Source of the DNA: Bacteroidota bacterium
GTDB lineage: Bacteria; Bacteroidota; Bacteroidia; JACCXN01
Assembly: GCA_013696965.1 (NCBI GenBank)
Contig: JACCXN010000019.1
Coordinates: 1 to 49,773 of the forward strand
DNA length: 49,773 nt
Reading direction: 5' to 3'
The first letter of the stretch is position 1. The number at the start of each line of letters is the position of its first letter. Below, piece after piece: positions 46,164-49,773 of this stretch. The notes under the pieces are model-generated. The model did no database searches and was not told the origin of the DNA. It worked only from the letters and a program-made list of their open reading frames with translations. The translations under genes were made by a program, and so were the position numbers.

Positions 46164-46365
46164 TTTACCTCATTTAATAAAAAAAGGTAAAAACAAGCCT
46201 GAAGCCAAAACAGGTATCTTGAAGAATACTGGTGGTTTAAGTGTTTGAAAATTAAAAGATGAGGATATAAATGCTCACAAATTTTGATTTTTCCACAGTT
46301 GAAGAACTTCTTCCATCTCTCCCCAATTTTTCTTAACTTAAAGCTTTGCCAACAAAAATATTAGC

Positions 46366-49311
46366 ATGAAGGCTGCTTTCACCATCATATTATCAATAGG
46401 AGTAATGTTTTCTGTTTTGGCTCAAAAGCCACAGCCGGCACTTTCGCAGACCCAGGAATTTGCAATAGCAAAGCCGGCAGTTTACTTCACCGAAAACAAA
46501 GGCCAGATCCACGATGGGCATTACAACCCACGCCCCGATGTACTTGCAATGGGCATTAGTCCGCAACAGCAATTAAGCATTACAGCCAAAGGCATTTCAC
46601 ATCAGTTGAAAAGGCTGCATTGGAAAACAAAAGAAGATAAGGATTCCCTTTTTCCCCCTAATAAATTAATGTCCGAAAAAGAAGTGGAAAAAACCGAGTT
46701 TTACCGGGTGGATATGCATTGGATAGGTGCAAACGAAAAACCGGAAATAGAAAAAAACAAAGAACTCCCCGGTTATATTAATTACTACAATGTAACTTAT
46801 GCAGAAGATGGAATTTTAGAGGTAAGGGATTATGAAGAGGTAATGCTAAAGAAAATTTACCCGGGCATTGATGTGCGTTACTATGGAACGGGAAACAGTA
46901 TAGAATACGACTACCTCATTTCACCCGGTGCCGATTACAAACAAATAAAAATAAAAATTACAGGAACACAAGCAAAGCTCGACAAAGAAGGCAACCTACT
47001 TTTAGAAACACCTCTTGGAATCATAGCTGAAAGCGCACCTAAAGTATTTCAGGAAGGAAAGGAACTGAAAAGCCGCTGGAAGCAGTTTGGCAAAAACACC
47101 TGGGGCTTTGAAATTGAAGCATACAAGCCCGAACTTGCACTCTTGATTGACCCTGTGGTACGAGTTTGGGGAACGTATTACGGTGGCAGTGAATATGATA
47201 ATGGCCTTTCCTGTGCGGTGGATGGGATCGGCAATGTTTATTTGGCAGGTTTTACATCCTCCGCCAATGCCATTGTCACTGCAGGGGCGCACCAAGCCAC
47301 GTTTGGAGGTGATTGTGATGCCTTTTTGGTTCAGTTTAACAGCCTGGGCATCCGGCAATGGGGAACCTATTATGGTGGCAGTGGAACTGATTATGGCTGG
47401 TTCTGTGCGGTGGATGGCAGCGGCAATGTGTATTTGGCAGGTTGGACATACTCCGACAATGCCATTGCCACCCCGGGGGCGCACCAGGCCACGTTTGGAG
47501 GAAAATGGGATGCCTTTCTGGTTCAGTTCAACAGCCTGGGTGTCCGGCAATGGGGAACCTATTACGGTGGCAGTGAATATGATTATGGCTATTCCTGTGT
47601 TGTGGATGGAATCGGCAATGTGTATTTGGCAGGTGATACATACTCCCCCAATGCCATCGCCACCCCGGGGGCGCACCAAGTCACGCTTGGAGGTAATCGT
47701 GATGCCTTTTTGGTGAAGTTCAACAGCCTGGGCGTCCGGCAATGGGGAACTTATTATGGTGGCATTGGAGATGATTGGGGCTATTCCTGCGCGGTGGATG
47801 GCAGCGGCAAAGTGTATTTGGCAGGTGGGACATACTCCGCCAATGCCATCGCCACCCCGGGGGCGCACCAGGACACGCTTGGAGGTTATTATGATGCCTT
47901 TCTGGTTCAGTTCAACAGCCTGTGTGTTCGGCAATGGGGAACTTATTATGGAGGGAGTGAAAGTGCATGGGGCTCTTCCTGTGCGGTGGATGGGAGCGGC
48001 AATGTGTATTTGGCAGGTAATACATACTCCGATAATGCCATTGCCACCCCGGGGGCGCACCAGGCCACATTAGGAGGTGATTGTGATGCCTTTTTGGCGA
48101 AGTTCAACAGCCTGGGCGTCCGGCAATGGGGAACCTATTACGGTGGCAGTGGATGGGATTGGGACTCTTCCTGTGCGGTGGATGGGAGCGGCAATGTGTA
48201 TTTGGCAGGTGTGACATACTCCGACAATTTCATCGCCACTCCTGGGGCGCACCAGGCCACGTATGGAGGTTATGGTGATGCCTTTCTGGTTCAGTTCAAC
48301 AGCCAGGGCATCCGGCAATGGGGAACCTATTACGGTGGCAGTGGATATGATATTGGCAGGTCCTGTGCGATGGATGGAATCGGCAATGTGTATTTGGCAG
48401 GTTATACAAACTCCGCCAATGCCATCGCCACCATAGGGGCGCACCAGGCCACATTTGGAGTTTATGATGCTTTTTTAGTAAAATTTGTAGATTGTCCTTT
48501 CACCAAAGAGCTTACAGAAATTACCTGCAACTCCTTTACCGCACCGGATGGTATAACCTATACCAACAGCGGAATCTATACAACTGAACTTCCTAATCAT
48601 GAAGCATGTGGCAACCATAGCGTCCTAAGCCTTACCATCAAGCTTACCATCCTTAACTCCACACAATCCAACATCACCCAATCTGCCTGCAATACCTACA
48701 CCACCCCAGATGGCAAAACCTACACCCAAAGTGGTAAATACACTTCTATCATTCCCAACGCTGCCGGCTGTGATAGCATTATTGAAATTGACCTAAGCAT
48801 CCATACCGCTGAAGTTTTTGTTGAAACAAAAGACACCACAATTCTACAAGGCACCTCCACTCCACTGAAAGTAAGCGGAGGGGTTTCCTATTCGTGGTAC
48901 CCAAATATTGGCCTTAGTTGCAGCAATTGCCAAAACCCTTTGGCAGCGCCTGCAAAAACAACAACATATTATCTTATGGCAACTGCTGAAAACGGCTGTT
49001 TCACAAGGGATTCCGTTACCGTTTTTGTGGATGAGGATTTACATGTTTACATTCCAAACATCTTCTCTCCCAACGGAGATGGCCAAAATGATGTGCTTTA
49101 TGTGCGGGGCAAAGGAATTAAAAATGTGCAATTTTTCATCTACAACCGCTGGGGCGAAAAGGTTTTTGAAAGCAACAATTTAAGCCAGGGTTGGGACGGC
49201 AGCTATAAAGGCGAAGCAGCGCCTATTGCTGTTTATGTTTTTATGGTGGATGCCATGCTGGAAAGCGGGCAAAGGGTTTTTAAAAAGGGAGATGTTACAT
49301 TAATTAGGTAA
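46366..49311 (+). CDS. SBBP-repeat surface protein with gliding-motility-type C-terminal domain (981 aa)
   Basis: Signal peptide, then an N-terminal domain typical of Bacteroidota surface proteins (VYFTENKGQIHDG; about 35-255). Seven nearly identical SBBP units of 64 residues follow from about 267 to 712, each with WGTYYGGS, SCAVDGSGNVYLAG and GAHQATFGG ... DAFLVQFNS. Their DNA period is 192 bp (47169, 47361, 47553, ...). Two repeats related to each other come next (CNSFTAPDGITYTNSGIYTT and CNTYTTPDGKTYTQSGKYTS), then a PKD-like segment (SYSWYPNIGLSCSNCQNP), and last a gliding-motility-associated CHU_C domain (IPNIFSPNGDGQNDVLYV, FFIYNRWGEKVFES, WDGSYKGEAAPIAVYVF), a type B T9SS signal. It is probably a surface-exposed adhesin. 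The repeat block is far more GC-rich than its surroundings. Confidence 0.88.
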   Translation: MKAAFTIILSIGVMFSVLAQKPQPALSQTQEFAIAKPAVYFTENKGQIHDGHYNPRPDVLAMGISPQQQLSITAKGISHQLKRLHWKTKEDKDSLFPPNKLMSEKEVEKTEFYRVDMHWIGANEKPEIEKNKELPGYINYYNVTYAEDGILEVRDYEEVMLKKIYPGIDVRYYGTGNSIEYDYLISPGADYKQIKIKITGTQAKLDKEGNLLLETPLGIIAESAPKVFQEGKELKSRWKQFGKNTWGFEIEAYKPELALLIDPVVRVWGTYYGGSEYDNGLSCAVDGIGNVYLAGFTSSANAIVTAGAHQATFGGDCDAFLVQFNSLGIRQWGTYYGGSGTDYGWFCAVDGSGNVYLAGWTYSDNAIATPGAHQATFGGKWDAFLVQFNSLGVRQWGTYYGGSEYDYGYSCVVDGIGNVYLAGDTYSPNAIATPGAHQVTLGGNRDAFLVKFNSLGVRQWGTYYGGIGDDWGYSCAVDGSGKVYLAGGTYSANAIATPGAHQDTLGGYYDAFLVQFNSLCVRQWGTYYGGSESAWGSSCAVDGSGNVYLAGNTYSDNAIATPGAHQATLGGDCDAFLAKFNSLGVRQWGTYYGGSGWDWDSSCAVDGSGNVYLAGVTYSDNFIATPGAHQATYGGYGDAFLVQFNSQGIRQWGTYYGGSGYDIGRSCAMDGIGNVYLAGYTNSANAIATIGAHQATFGVYDAFLVKFVDCPFTKELTEITCNSFTAPDGITYTNSGIYTTELPNHEACGNHSVLSLTIKLTILNSTQSNITQSACNTYTTPDGKTYTQSGKYTSIIPNAAGCDSIIEIDLSIHTAEVFVETKDTTILQGTSTPLKVSGGVSYSWYPNIGLSCSNCQNPLAAPAKTTTYYLMATAENGCFTRDSVTVFVDEDLHVYIPNIFSPNGDGQNDVLYVRGKGIKNVQFFIYNRWGEKVFESNNLSQGWDGSYKGEAAPIAVYVFMVDAMLESGQRVFKKGDVTLIR

Positions 49312-49480
49312 CAAGTAGTAGCAAGGATATACTAAATTCAAAATCATTAATTTATTATTGCTTTTTTTGAAAATTATTAAATGCAAACAAAAATTTTCCA
49401 TCAGTAGTGGGTGCTATCAGCAAATTTGATCTAATTTAAATTGCAAAATAATAAAGCCTTGATTAAAAGAGTTTTTTAAT
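49312..49480. other. AT-rich spacer between the SBBP gene and the repeat array
   Basis: I see no gene, promoter box or hairpin here. No terminator with a T tract is apparent after the SBBP gene. Confidence 0.4.
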
Positions 49481-49773
49481 ATGAAATAGCCATGCACGAA
49501 CCGTTCACAAACGCTAATGAATATAACATGGCTATCCCGATAAATCGGGATGACAGTTAAAAAACAAATGCTTTAGCATTCTTGAGTTCCTTAAAGGAAA
49601 AATTAAAAACGAATAAATTATATATATATGAAATAGCCATGCACGAACCGTTCACAAACGCTAATGAATATAACCATGGCTATCCCGATAAATCGGGATG
49701 ACAGTTAAAAAACAAATGCTTTAGCATTCTTGAGTTCCTTAAAGGAAAAATTAAAAACGAATAAATTATATAC
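49481..49773. repeat. tandem array of the 147-bp palindromic repeat (two units, continues off the right edge)
   Basis: The phrase ATGAAATAGCCATGCACGAA begins at 49481 and again at 49628, period 147 bp; the window ends about where the second unit finishes. Each unit holds four palindromes: ATAGCCATG ... CATGGCTAT (9-bp arms around about 30 nt), TCCCGATAAATCGGGA, AATGCTTTAGCATT and TTCCTTAAAGGAA. The two units are almost identical. They are in reverse orientation to the array at 27258. No open frame. Confidence 0.88.

Noticed and set aside
47002-48060. 352-codon open frame on the minus strand and several plus-strand frames inside the SBBP gene
   Set aside because: They follow the 192-bp repeat exactly, have no start context, and their proteins are Arg/Pro/Thr-rich repeats without known motifs. 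The SBBP frame explains the region.
49481-49773. CRISPR array or rRNA/tRNA cluster
   Set aside because: The whole 147-bp unit is repeated including the would-be spacers; no tRNA-like fold is present.

Overview
The window looks like a chromosomal segment from a member of the Bacteroidota, probably a Flavobacteriia- or Sphingobacteriia-like lineage. Supporting signs are low GC, weak Shine-Dalgarno sites, many TAnnTTTG-type -7 promoter boxes, the short (289-residue) primary sigma factor of this phylum, three proteins with type IX secretion (T9SS) sorting tails plus one gliding-motility-type C-terminal domain, and a one-piece tmRNA with the tag GENDYALAA. I cannot name a genus. No phage, plasmid, CRISPR array, integrase or intact transposase is visible. 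The content is mostly housekeeping and envelope genes, with several repeat families between them.

Layout. 1-2504: the 5' part of a TPR/SpoIIE-phosphatase sensor protein that runs off the left edge, then ssrA. 2632-7966: a lysine-ketoglutarate-reductase-like enzyme, an SGNH-like lipoprotein with an odd active site, and a FadL porin plus T9SS esterase pair. 8043-8370: a MITE-like insertion with a 6-bp target duplication that has rewritten the 3' end of rpe. 8353-12973: rpe, rpoD, a YkuD_2 L,D-transpeptidase-like protein and an ABC-F ATPase. 13173-18695: a cyanophycin locus (cphA synthetase, cphB cyanophycinase, isoaspartyl peptidase) with a fatty-acid desaturase in front of the peptidase gene. 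19122-26427: a K+-channel relic, a large CPA1 cation/H+ antiporter with a cyclic-nucleotide-binding domain, an M14 carboxypeptidase, and a compact operon of a thioredoxin-fold-like protein, an S4 protein and Tex. 27258-34211: a repeat array, an M1 aminopeptidase, gcvT-comB, a zinc phospholipase C/S1-P1-like protein and a propeller-like protein. 34261-40549: a lipoprotein, a WD40 protein, a tandem TTTGCG repeat block, htpG with a sigma-54-like promoter, a saccharopine-dehydrogenase-like enzyme and TrmN6. 40971-49311: a decaying T9SS propeller paralogue family and a 981-residue SBBP-repeat adhesin-like protein. 49481-49773: a tandem array of 147-bp structured repeats running off the right edge.

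How the genes may work together. CphA, CphB and the isoaspartyl peptidase form a complete cycle for making cyanophycin (Asp-Arg polymer) and returning it to aspartate and arginine. The genes at 2632 and 38464 correspond to the two halves of eukaryotic AASS, so they may form a lysine/saccharopine route encoded 35 kb apart. The secreted esterase and FadL sit in one operon, which suggests release and import of acyl chains. The most notable non-coding features are the 147-bp repeat with four internal palindromes found in three places, the insertion into rpe whose empty site can be reconstructed exactly, and the TTTGCG repeat block in front of htpG.
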